Assembly: GCA_022495005.1 (NCBI GenBank)
Contig: JAGYXB010000062.1
Span: 620,001-684,000, forward strand
Origin: Rhyacophila brunnea
Taxonomy: Eukaryota > Arthropoda > Insecta > Trichoptera > Rhyacophilidae
Length of the DNA stretch: 64,000 nt
Direction: 5' to 3'
Both the position numbers and the translations under genes were made by a program. The notes below the pieces were generated by a model, which saw only the letters and a program-made list of their open reading frames with translations, was not told the origin of the DNA and ran no database searches. This document shows, in pieces, positions 36,546-46,800 of this stretch (position 1 is its first letter; the number at the start of each line of letters is the position of its first letter).

Positions 36546-36849
36546 ATGTTATACTATGACTTTAGGAGTAATGAGGAGATAAGAGAACGCATCAAGCAGC
36601 CTTGTATCATGCTAGGAGTGAAGTGGCGATGTTTGACCTGGCTCGGCCATGTGCTGCAGATGTCAGAAGAGAACTTCAACCTGGCTTGTCTGTTTTTCAA
36701 GCCAATCAAAATTCGGCATCCTATACGGCTGTTAAATACTGTATACGGTGGAACTATACGATGCTGGTATGACCTGGAATGATGCAAGAATACTGGCGAT
36801 CGACAGAGATTCTTGGAGGCGCCGTGTGGTGTCCACATGCTCCAACTAA
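36546..36849 (+). pseudogene. LINE ORF2 C-terminal fragment
   Basis: RSNEEIRERIKQP, then RCLTWLGHVLQMSEENFN in one frame, and TWNDARILAIDRDSWRRRVV ending with a stop at 36847-36849 in another. It matches the terminal domain of a LINE group whose proteins end W-x-x-A-x-x-x-A-x-DR-x-x-W-R-x-x-V-x-x-x-C. The linker between them is scrambled by at least one frameshift. This is a different subfamily from 34770-35120 (W-ARxxAxDRxxW spacing and ending differ). Confidence 0.78.
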
Positions 36850-37129
36850 TATGGCGTATATGACCAAAGAATAAGAATGTTATTCTCGCCAAATCTATAA
36901 TATGGAGAGTTATGCTACTAGTAATATCTAGTGACCAAATTACGAAACATTTAATTTAAATACATTAAAAAAAAGTAAACTGTTGTAAAATGAGCGTTCG
37001 TTGAAAAGTTTCAGCGAAATGTTACTTATGCTACGCTTGTTATTTATAAATACAGTTATTATCACAGAGTATCTTTAATCAAAATTTAGTTATACTTATG
37101 ACGAAATTATGCTGAATTTTTTTTTTATT

Positions 37130-37500
37130 CAACGAATAAATAATTCACAAGATTTAAGAATGTAGCATTCTTTTTATTTATTGTTTTATTATTTATTATT
37201 ATATCTTGGAGTGATCCATGACGTCGGTTAGTAATAATAAATAATACCTGCCTTAATTTAAAATACAAAAGCCGATTACCGATAGTAACTCAATTTAGAA
37301 AGCGCTTCAGAGAGTATTAATTTACTGTAAGTAGTTAAAATTTGTCACAATTAGATAGGATGCATAATATAGCATTGTGGTAGATGCGCGTGGGCGCAGG
37401 ACACAGGTTTGCTCCTTCTGAGTGTCGTATTTTTGTCAAAAAATATTTTTTCTATTGGTTATATAATATTATTGTCTCAGAAGTGTTATTATTGAATTAT
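37130..37500. repeat. SINE family E pieces in opposite orientations
   Basis: 37130-37175 is the family E tail on the minus strand (complement of GAATGCTACATTCTTAAATC, TTGTGAATTATT). At 37375-37500 a plus-strand copy has the head GTGGTAGATGCG..GGACACAGGTTTGCTCCTTC (decayed A and B boxes) followed by TGAGTGTCGTATTTTTG. The two pieces face one another, so they are separate insertions or a rearranged copy. Confidence 0.6.
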
Positions 37501-37534
37501 TTATTAACCCATCATTAATACAAATTCGTCATAC

Positions 37535-38300
37535 AATAGGGCAGGGCTATTTTTGCATTTTAGTATCCGAATCTATCAAAAAATCATTAGATTGTCTTAT
37601 AAAAATTCTATATAACTCCTTAGTTAGAAGCAGACTTGAGAGTGGGTCTATCGTTTGAGCTCCGTATCAGTTGAAGTAGAGTAAGTCCAGAAGAAATTTT
37701 TCAAACTCCTTTACTTTCGTCTGTACGGATATTATCCGTGGCTCTATCCGACTGACTTTCTCTTAGGTATGCTTACATACTGTAGCTTATAATTTAGAAG
37801 GTATCTTTATTTAGCTACATATTTTTTCCGACTTATACGCGGCGTAAATGGAAACTCTGCCATCATTGGTGGTGTTGGCTTATTTATTAGACGTTTTTGA
37901 TAATTACCTTAAGAATCGAGTTCATCCGTTGTTTGTTCTCACAAGGTGCAGAACTAACTTGCCATTAGTAATGCCAATTGGGAGGGCAATAACCATGTTT
38001 AATGAAATCGCTTCGGATATTGATATATTTCACTTACGTGAGGTGAATTTAGGTGGACGTTGTTTTATAAGTTTTTAAGATAGGGTCCATCAATAGTTCA
38101 CTTTGTGTGCTTCCATCTACTTTTATTTTTGTTATTTTATTTTATTTATTTTATTACTTATTTATTGTATTATTAACTCACATTGCTCTGTATTTTTATT
38201 TGAAAATTTGTTAACACTTATTTTATGTCATGTCGTGAATGCTTTATATTTATAATTTGTTATGTTCATTATATGTAAAATAAATAAATTTGAATTAAAA
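37535..38300 (+). mobile_element. Jockey-like LINE 3' fragment
   Basis: A 5'-truncated relative of 50195-52335. It begins in the region after the RT core (LVSESIKKSLDCLIKILYNS, then LVRSRLESGSIV with stop, APYQLK). It continues through YYPWLYPTDFLLGMLTYC-like sequence and the C-terminal LPLVMPIGRAITMFNEIASD, then a 3' UTR with CATGTCGTGAATGCTT and an AATAAATAAATTTGAATT tail. There are several stops and frameshifts. Confidence 0.87.
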
Positions 38301-38784
38301 TTTATTGCTACACAAGAATGAAATTGCATTTACAACAATGATTCTTTGGATTAGTTGTACCTAGCGTAAATGCATTTTTTGTCTATACGTGTGTAGTATT
38401 GTGCAACGTGCATGCGGTTCAGTTTGGTACACAATATCATAGTAAAAAAAATCATATTTTTTTAAATTACTACATTATCTGATTCGCGTCTGTATCAGGT
38501 TTCTGTTCAAATAAGGAGTAGCCAATCACCCTCGACGCGGAAAGACAGAGACAACTCCGTCGTCGACTAATTCTCAGGTACTTTTGAGTGAGGCTATTAA
38601 AGACCTTTTTCTCAAACACACGCTCCCGCACGTAACTCTTTTATGTATGCATAATATTACTGAATAAATAAATCTATAAATGATTTTGACTATGAGGTCA
38701 TTTTTAAATTAAAAATGAAAATAGTTCGATTTTCAAATTTTAATAGTATTTCGACCAAAAAATAATTCTTTTTTTGTCCTTTCG
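38301..38784. other. No recognised gene
   Basis: Contains a GC-richer patch at 38520-38635 (CACCCTCGACGCGGAAAG...) that I cannot assign; otherwise AT-rich. Confidence 0.4.
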
Positions 38785-39022
38785 ATCATGTCCGATCCTA
38801 ATAGGATCATATGGGCCTCCACAGAGTGGAGGTTTGTATTAAAAGATCTTCTTTTTACGAGAAATGGATGTCAGCCACTTGCTCAACCTATTAAGTCCAT
38901 ACTCTGGCTCATACACAAATTTAAAAACAATATCTGTACTTGCCAGACCCAGGATTCAAGCCCGAGACCCACGACGCCACGCTATTGGCCGACATTTAAG
39001 CGGCGCGGCCATCGTGGGCCGG
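38785..39022 (-). repeat. tRNA-derived SINE, family D (antisense, best copy)
   Basis: Read on the minus strand: GATGGCCGCGCCGCTTAAAT then GTCGG, a tRNA-Ser/Leu-type A-box arm. GGCTTGAATCCTGGG is a B box. The body is CCATTTCTCGTAAAAAG. The terminal hairpin CCTCCACTCTGTGGAGG is followed by CATATGATCCTATTAGGATC, itself a palindrome. It is the most complete copy of family D here and defines its layout. A 105-codon frame across it is incidental. Confidence 0.82.
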
Positions 39023-39250
39023 TAAATAATATAATGATAAAATCGCAGTTCTTGGATATGGTTGGAAATCTACTGAACAGTTCTGATTATTATCTTAATA
39101 CTTAAATATTTTATACAAAATCGGAGAAAAACTATAGGTAGCGTAACTTCCACTACTTTAAATTATGCAATCATTTTGCATTGCACATTTATTTTTATTA
39201 TTTTTGCGTGCATATGTAAACATTATAAGTATCTCAACACAATTTCAGAT

Positions 39251-39540
39251 TCACTCTTTACTATAAATTATTAATGTATGGCAGTACAACCCTCGGTGGG
39301 TCGTGATCTCTTTCAAAAACTTACTCCATCCTGGACGATCCAGTGCCGACACCCTCCACTTGCTTTGACCGATCATTCTTAAATCTCCTGCGGCGCAGTC
39401 CAGCCATCTCAATTTCGGCCGTCCAGGTCTTCTCTTACTTTCTGGGGTTGCATACACAGCCCGTCTTGCTGGTATATCCTCCAGCATTATATACATGTTG
39501 CCGATACAGCACAGTCTCTACATTTTCATATGCTTTGTGA
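39251..39540 (-). pseudogene. RTE-like LINE C-terminal fragment
   Basis: The minus strand reads LEDIPARRAVYATPESKRR, PGRPKLRWLDCAAGDLRMIG, WRVSALDRPGWSKFLKEITT and HRGLYCH. This is the GRPKLRWLD...W-x-x-x-ALDR-x-x-W-x-x-x-L-x-E-x-x-x-H-x-GL signature of an RTE-type protein end. Similarity extends a little upstream through an in-frame stop (RLCCIGNMYI after the stop). It differs from the 34770-35120 copy in spacing and residues, so it is a second RTE subfamily. Confidence 0.83.
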
Positions 39541-40127
39541 TCTTTTTGCCCCTTTTTATAAATTATTAATAGATTATATTGTTTTATTAATTACATTATA
39601 TTATATTTCGAACCATTTCAAACGCAAAACAAGTTTAACTTGTAATGGTACTCCCTAAGAGAGGACAAATTAATATATCAATAATTATTGTAGGTAACTT
39701 ACCTGCAAAATAAACCATCATTTTATAAAATACTTAAATGAACAACAATGACATATGGCATACGTATATAATAGCAAGTCATAAAAAGGTTATACGTAAT
39801 AATTTGTAGTCATTAAGTTTTGTAATATAAAGGTTATAAAATTCTCTCTAGTTATAACGCGATTATTTCAAAATAAATATATATATATATATTTTATTTG
39901 TGGTCATAAATATTATTTTACTATTAATATCTGTACCCTCAAACTTTCGTTGACTATGCTTAACTTAACCTAATCTTTTGAAAATATCCGTTGTATATTA
40001 ATTATAAGTAACTGATATTTTTACTAAAAAACATGTGTGAAAAACTACAGAAAAATAAGATTATAACATACATAATATTGAATTATTTATTATTTCTAAT
40101 TTAAATTACAGTTTTCAAATTATTATT

Positions 40128-40500
40128 ATTTTTTTACATTTGGTGAAAATTACAAATTGTAATTGTAAAACGTTCACAACATGACATTTAAAAAACAAAG
40201 AGATAGTATTTAACAGTGTAAAGAAGAAATAAATATATACAGATCACAGAAATAAAATATAAAGTAAAGTGAAAGGTACAAAAATTATAAATTATAAAGT
40301 ATGGAAGCATACCGATTGAGCTAAGTGGACCCTATTTTAAGAATTTATAAAACAACGCCCACCTATACTCATCCTCACGTAGGTGGAATATATCAACATC
40401 CGAAGCGATTTGGTTTATCAGAGTTATTGCCCTCCCAATTGGCATCACCAATGGGAGATTAGCTCTGCTTCTTGGGAGAACAAACAACTAATCAAACAAG
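40128..40500 (-). mobile_element. Jockey-like LINE 3' fragment (antisense)
   Basis: The minus strand carries the same C-terminal block as 50195-52335 (RSRANLPLVMPIGRAIT-like, then IASDVDIFHLREDEYRWALF-like, FYKFLK-stop) with frame breaks. A 3' UTR with CATGTTGTGAACGTTTTAC follows. It is 5'-truncated at nearly the same point as the copy at 14281-14655. Confidence 0.82.
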
Positions 40501-41297
40501 TAGTAAAAATAGATACTTATATTAATTGTATTTATGTGAATATTTGTTATTCAAAGTTCAAAATATCATATGAAAATAACATATTATATTATTTTTTTAA
40601 TCTAAACAACATACTAATGTAAGCTTTTTATTACAACTTGATTAAAGTTATTTTCGATGTCAATTATGTTCCTGAAGACCATCAAAAGAACAAGTACGTG
40701 GTGGCTATTCTCACTTGCAGAACAATGCGAAATCCGCGCAATGATCCCCACATAGGCCAGCTATTGTAGATAGTTGGACTCTGCCCATTCAATAAAGTCA
40801 ATAGTCCACTCCAATCATAATTGTACCTATTGCCACTTTCAGGTGGGCAATATTATTGTCCGTACACGTGCCCAACTGCCAACCCATTGTGGTCAGTGCT
40901 TGTTCATACAAATGGCGTACCTTAAATGGGAAAATTAATTTTTGATATCTCTAGGTTTATTTTTTGTAATACAGAAATATTTTCGTGAGCACATATTAAT
41001 ATATATCAACTATTTTAAATAATCGTCTGGCATAATATTACAATACTTGGTCGAAAGTCAAGAACAATCAAAGTTTACTGATAATACTATCTGTTTATTT
41101 GGCAATTACTCAAAACAAACCGATATAAATGACACCTACATAGTTTTTGTACTACATTTTGTTGGAACCGATTTAGTTAAATTTTAGTTAGGTGTGGTTA
41201 TTATTGAAAAATGTTATTAGAAATTGACTAAAAATACTACAATAATAAACAAAAAATTACAATACGATTTAAATGGCGTACTGCACTATATTTAATA
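40501..41297. other. No recognised gene
   Basis: A GC-richer, repeat-free stretch at about 40670-40930 stands out (TGCCAACCCATTGTGGTCAG near its right end). It has no ORF, and could be a conserved non-coding element or old repeat; the rest is AT-rich. Confidence 0.4.
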
Positions 41298-41889
41298 CAG
41301 TGCAACACGAAGGGTGGAGGTAGGTTATTAAGATCCGACAGAAATAGTGCACATTAAACTTTCTCAGTCATACGTATTTTTTTCTAAGACTGCAATATAC
41401 AAACATTGTTGATTATTTTTTTTAAACTCTATTAAGCCCTGCCTAAACCAAACCATAATAATTTTGGTATGTTATTGGCGATTCGCCAAAAATAGTGCAC
41501 ACTTTTTCAGTCATACTTATTTGTTATCGTTGAATTGTAAATACATATTATTACATAAATGGTGTTGGTTAGTTTTTTTAAATTCATTAAGCCCTGGATA
41601 TGCTAAATCATAATAAATAAAAATATATTTTTCTATCTATAAAATATCCAAAATTTTATATGATTTAATGGCATAATTTTAAATATTTTATAGATAGATG
41701 AATATTTTTTCGACTATTTTTTTTATTATGGCTTGGTTTACGCAGGGTTTAATTGAATTTTAAAAACTAACCTACACAATCTACACTTAGTAGTCTTAGT
41801 TCAATGAAAACAAATACGTTTGACTGACTAAGTTTAGTGTGCACTATATGTGTCGAATCTTAATAGCCCACCTCCACCCTTCTCCACTG
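41298..41889. mobile_element. 592-bp fold-back MITE with duplicated left arm
   Basis: Long inverted repeats start CAGTG..AAGGGTGGAGGTAGG on the left and, in complement, CAGTGGAGAAGGGTGGAGGT on the right. They continue through TATTAAGATCCGACA, ATAGTGCACA, CAGTCATACGTATTT and AAACCAAACCATAATAA, and meet at a central palindrome (CTATCTATAAAATAT / ATATTTTATAGATAG). The left arm contains a second, diverged copy of the AGTGCACA..CAGTCATAC..TTAAGCCCTG block (from about 41497), absent from the right arm. No target-site duplication could be recognised. Confidence 0.82.
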
Positions 41890-42375
41890 CGGAATATCAA
41901 TCGCAATCTAATACTAATAATCACTAGTGGCATCAAAAAATAAATTGAATGTGGAACAAAGTAATCTAGTACGCGATTGAATTAACAATGATTTAAGCAA
42001 TTAAAGCAGCCAAGAATCTGTCCAATTAGAAGGATCAGTGATCACCATCCTCAGTAATGAGGCAAAGAATGTGACGACAGTTACATTATAATGATTTTAT
42101 TTCTCTTATAAATGACAAACTGTTGTCACATGAATACAATATAGAACGACGAAGTGCTTAATGTAATATTATGAATAATAAATATTTTATGTTATGATAT
42201 ATTTACCCACTCTCTGATGAATTCAAAGGTTCCAAGTATTACCTTTTAATACGCAGTAAAACTCAATTTATTTATTATCAACGATAAGAAAACCTTTCGT
42301 TATCTGTACTAAAATCCTTTAAGATTACTGGAATCCTCCGATTAGAACACTACGATTGTCGTAGACATCTGGGCT

Positions 42376-42729
42376 CTACGCCGTAGCAAATACGTTATCC
42401 GATGTATAGATGGGTCGATTGCGTAGAGATGCCCATTTAAAAGCTTTGCACGTATCATAATCACGTAGGCTAAACCAAACAAAGGATACTGCCTTATGAA
42501 AAGAATTTAGACAATTTAAAATTTCTAAATCTAGACCCTTCACAATATTCAATCTGTATTTGTTATTAATTAGACCTAAAGTTTGTTTTATTACTAAACT
42601 CATATTAGCTTCACTCAGGCTCTCGTGTGTATTTATATATAAAATATAACGTAAATTATCACATTCTATCATAAGTAAAGTATAAGGGTTTCCACATAAT
42701 AGAGGTTTTGGGTAATGTACATTAATCAT
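42376..42729 (-). CDS. Unrecognised 117-codon open frame
   Basis: The longest open frame in the window not explained by a known element; it ends with FKWASLRNRPIYTSDNVFATA-like residues before the stop at 42376. The composition is ordinary (Leu, Asn, Ser, Ile), with no signal peptide, no clear membrane segment and no domain I know. Its first about 15 codons overlap an antisense SINE (42685-42865), so the true coding part, if any, would begin later. In DNA this AT-rich, a chance frame of this length is uncommon but not excluded. Confidence 0.2.
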   Translation of the reverse strand: MINVHYPKPLLCGNPYTLLMIECDNLRYILYINTHESLSEANMSLVIKQTLGLINNKYRLNIVKGLDLEILNCLNSFHKAVSFVWFSLRDYDTCKAFKWASLRNRPIYTSDNVFATA

Positions 42730-42865
42730 ATTCTTAACCTACTAGGTCCATACTCTGGATTCAAATACACATTGAAAAACAACATTTAAGTTTTACCACA
42801 CCCAGGATTCGAACCCGAGACACTACGACCACTAATTAACACTCAGTCATCGCGAGCGAGATATA
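42685..42865 (-). repeat. SINE family D (antisense, diverged)
   Basis: Minus strand: GATGACTGAGTGTTAATTAG (A-box arm), CTCGGGTTCGAATCCTGGG (excellent B box), then CCAGAGTATGGACCTAGTAG and a decayed CCTC-TATT-GTGG hairpin near 42690. The B box is the best preserved in the window. Confidence 0.75.
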
Positions 42866-43453
42866 TGCTTTAATCTGTGAACGGATTTTTCACCTATTTT
42901 CCATATATACCAAAATACTTTAAATTCAATGCATATGTCCTGATGTAGTGACAATATATTCTATTAACATTTGGGATTGGTTCGGTGTTAAAAACATTAG
43001 GTCCCTATGCAATGTTCTCTCAAAAATTTATTATAGCAATAATAATGATATCGATCTGAAACCTTCACCGATCGATTTCTAATGGTCAGTTGGCCATGTT
43101 TGATAAATTAAATAAAAATTTCACAATCTCATATTATATTATTCATGCAATACGCAAAAAAAAATCTTTCATATCGATTATATCTTGATGGTGGATGACG
43201 CTAACACAATCAGATTATCAAAGCATTGAAATTGAAACTCCTCTTTGGCCTTCGGAAATTTCGCAAAATACCCACTGTACAACTCGCAGTTATCCATGCG
43301 CTACACGTGTTCTACCTACCGAAGTCGTTCAATCAATGTGATGTTTTAGTCTTGTATTGACAACTTCTGTAATATTTAACTCAATTACTTACCTTCAATT
43401 TCTTTAGTCAGCGTATTTTAATCTAGGAATTATTTATCAATTATTGTTAATTA
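42866..43453. other. No recognised gene
   Basis: AT-rich DNA without ORFs of note or recognised repeat ends. Confidence 0.5.
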
Positions 43454-43667
43454 TTCTGCCCTCCTAAGTCAAAAAGGCGTATCTCATTTTTTTTTCATCT
43501 TCGGGTTTTGGGAATCTTAGGGAAACATTTTGGAAGCATAAGAGGCGCACTCAGAAGAATGATATGATGGGGGTTTGGACAAATTATCCATAATAATTTA
43601 TTAATCAATTTAATTAGGGATTCAAATGCTATAATGAGATACGCTTTTTTGGCTGAGGAGGACAGTA
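43454..43667. mobile_element. 214-bp MITE with about 32-bp inverted repeats
   Basis: The left end is CTGCCCTCCTAAGTCAAAAA then GGCGTATCTCATT. The right end, in complement, is CTGTCCTCCTCAGCCAAAAA then AGCGTATCTCATT. The flanking TA/TT bases are compatible with a Tc1/mariner-type TA target, but a duplication is not certain. There is no coding capacity; the 77-codon frame through it is incidental. A SINE D fragment lies 25 bp downstream. Confidence 0.75.
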
Positions 43668-43689
43668 TTCTTTCTTTTCTTATTATTTT

Positions 43690-43738
43690 GACCAGGTCCG
43701 ATCCTAATCGGATCATATGGGCCCCCACAGAGTGGATT
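43690..43738 (-). repeat. SINE family D 3'-end fragment
   Basis: GTCCGATCCTAATCGGATCA and CCCCCACAGAGTGGA match the terminal palindrome and hairpin of family D; the head and body are missing. Another scrap, CCGTAGAGTGGAGGTTATAT, lies at about 61580. Confidence 0.7.
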
Positions 43739-44639
43739 ATTAATATATAATAAGTATGTATAATAAATAGTACATGATAAATATAATGGTTACATTGAAA
43801 TCATAAAATATCAGTGATATGTCTTTCAGTGATCATAAAAAGGTAGATGCGATAAAAAAAATGATTAAACTGACGATCACGTGGTAAAACCTTTATTATG
43901 CTGGTACAAAACATAGTATTTTCTTATAACGTCTTAAGTTTATATGTAGGTAATGAACCGTACTTGTATTTTAAGCCCAAAACTATGATATTAACGTTAT
44001 GAAGGTAATTTTATACTATGACAATATTAATTCTAATTAGTTACATTGTATTATTTACGTATGTCAAATACGCCTCGTAAGTGTGTTACACAGTACATAT
44101 ATTTACAGGCCAAACTGCGTCTGAACAAGTGGATTAGGATTTGAAATTAGAGCTTTATACGTCCTATAGGCGCAGGTGGGGTGGGCGATTTAGTTAAATC
44201 TTGGGCATTTTACCTGAGTTTGAGCTCTCATTTTAAATTGAAAGTTCGTGGAAGCTTTCAGAAGTGAAAAAATAAGCTTTTACATAATGTATCCTAAATT
44301 ATAATGACGTACTTACATTATACACTTTCATATACATTTTCATGAAAATACTATTATTATGTAAAATTGTTAATAGTTAGATACAATTATTTTAGTTTTA
44401 TCGTATAATTAGTATGTTTCTTATATATTTTAATAATATTTATACGTTCTTGCTTTCAGGATTTACTTTTACACATCGAAAATCATTAATAACTTCCAAA
44501 ATTCAAAAAAAAATGTCAACTTCTAATAGTTTTGCCCATTTATGCGGACATTATCAAGGCCGTAACATTCATTTGGATAGTCATAATTAGATATAATCGT
44601 TATTATAATATATCAATATTGATTTACTTTATTTTCTTC
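43739..44639. other. No recognised gene
   Basis: AT-rich with no ORF or repeat that I can support. Confidence 0.5.
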
Positions 44640-44815
44640 TATTTTGTTTACTGTCAATTCATGGTGGAACTGCATTGTATTGTTGTTTGATTTAATAAAA
44701 TGCATTTTTTTGTAGTACTTATTCCACTTTAATAAATAAATTTGGACCGGAAAATTTATTTATTATAAGTACTACAAAATAAAAATTCTTTATTAAATCA
44801 GACAATGATTTACTT
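44640..44815. repeat. MITE-like element, family F, copy 2
   Basis: Short inverted-repeat element: TTGATTTAATAAAATGCATT, GTAGTACTTATTCC and TTTAATAAATAAATTTGG on the left face their complements (TTTATTTATTATAAGTACTAC, TTTATTAAATCAGACAA) on the right. GGTGGAACTGCATTGTATTG on its left flank is shared with family F copy 1. Confidence 0.65.
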
Positions 44816-46607
44816 TATAATTTATAATATTCTCATAATTTATAATATAGGTAGGTACGTGTAACAAGAGTTTTATTTAGTCAACGTTATAATTAATAAT
44901 AATTTTAATTCTTGATTTCTTAAATATATATTTATAAAAATGATGTGTTGTGAGGTTTTACAATTTTATCCTTTTCTAATTTAACATGGGTACAATATTT
45001 TTTTATACAATTAATTTAATATACGAATGTTGTACATTATAGAACCAAAAAATTGAACGCAATTATTAAAGAAGATATTGAAAACATTTTACCTATTATG
45101 ACGTCATTATGGGCGTTATCAAAATATATATTAATCAATGAGAATATTATAATAAACTTGAATATGTAACGTTATGATCTTTGTATCCGTCGTGCGGTAA
45201 TATCTTATGTCCATACAATTATTAGTTACGATTACAGGTTCAATAATTTTACATTACCTAATTAAAAATAAGGGATGGTGATCGTTTTGCTTTATTTTGT
45301 TAGAGTTGAGATAGTAAATAAATACAGGCAATATATTAAGAAAATTCTAATATTTAAATTAGTTTTACATGCCAATGAATCATTTATTATAGTCTTCGCC
45401 ACTGCTACGAATATTATAAACGTCTGAACTTATAGTATCGTAATTATTTGCCAACAATGTATTATACTCTGTAAATAATAACTGGTATGTATAGATTATA
45501 ATACTTAGGTACTTACATATTATTATAATCATAACAACAAACTAAGTGTAAATTATTCATAAAACCTATTCGAAAACACTCACCGCGTACATAGAGTTAC
45601 ATAAAATCAGGCTTAATTATATTCATACATGAGTCGGATAAAATTTATAAGCAAACGCGTATTTGAGAAACCAAACCCTTCAAATAATTTTGTCAACATT
45701 TCAAATCTCTCTCCCACCATCGATACAAGCACTAACAGTTCGTATCACAAAACTACATCACTGATAATAATAGTAACGTATTTTCATAATACAAATTTAT
45801 ATAAGTGAATAAACTGATGGATATAACGTACTTTTCAGGAGTTAATTATAAAAAAAACTTCAACATTTTTTTTATTTCGTTTTTGCTGAATATATTATAT
45901 TATGTAAGATAGTAAGTTTAAATTATTTTAATCGAAAATAGAGTATTTTTAAATATTTCAGAAACCCTCACCCTTTCGAATAATTTCTAGAAAAAATCAA
46001 ACTGTAAGTAACTTAGGTAGCGTCGTTATTTGAAAGAATGATAAATAATAGATTAATGTTGTTTTTTAAAAAAATATTGTTAATTTTACATATTACTTTT
46101 TTTACTGCTAAATTTATTTTAAATTAATTTACTTGCTCTTTCTTACAATGTAGTTAGTTATGTTATTAACCTTCTCTATGCCTCACGATATTATTTATAC
46201 CTACCTGACAGGCCGCAGAGTTGTAACGAAACAAATTGAGTGTAGAGCGAAACTCTTACTACAATCGCTGTAATACCGATATATTGTGGCTTAGTATTTC
46301 ATATTTTTTCAAACAGATATCACTGTGGGTTTCTTTTTTTAAATTATGTAAATCAATCGACGATGGCTAGTAATTTAAGTTTAAAGTCGGACAAGATAAC
46401 TTGCGAAATTTATATGTGCGGCTTGTCGATCACAGCGTCATAGAGCGAAATAACTCGCTGAAGGAATATAACCGGTTAACAGAGATATTAAGATTTGCAT
46501 TGATATAGTAATAAACTAATGTTATGTTAGGTGAATAAACAAAGCTTCGAAAGAGGTTAGTAGGAATCCGACTTTATTATATAATTATTTATTACATATA
46601 TCTACTT
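44816..46607. other. No recognised gene; one hAT-like end
   Basis: AT-rich. AGTCTTCGCCACTG at 45391-45404 matches the right-hand terminal repeat of the hAT element at 53898-54671, but no partner end was found nearby, so it may be a solo end or chance. A slightly GC-richer stretch at 46200-46480 is unassigned. Confidence 0.4.
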
Positions 46608-46800
46608 TTAAATAATATATATTGCACGAATTGTCCATGGTTCATACATCCGGTCTTCACCTGTTCTCTTCTTCGTAGAGCGGGTTTCTGATTTTGATCC
46701 TTCGCTTAATGAGTGACCACCCGGGGTTTGGTTCCCGCCACAAACGGGGGTGGCTGATACCCCACCCCATCTTTCGTCTACCGGAAACAGTGGCATGCAG
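46608..46800 (-). pseudogene. RTE-like LINE 5' ORF fragment
   Basis: The minus strand reads MPLFPVDERWGGVSATPVCG, then SETRSTKKRTGEDRMYEPWT-IRAIY. The last part resembles the start of the RTE apurinic-like endonuclease domain (consensus W-x-x-GTWNVRTL after a basic linker). The segment is GC-rich against its surroundings. An isolated 5' end is unusual, because target-primed insertions usually lose the 5' side. Rearrangement or internal deletion of a longer copy is likely. Identification is moderate. Confidence 0.5.

Noticed and set aside
39871..39897. (AT)n tract as a regulatory site
   Set aside because: Simple AT-rich microsatellite, common throughout the window.
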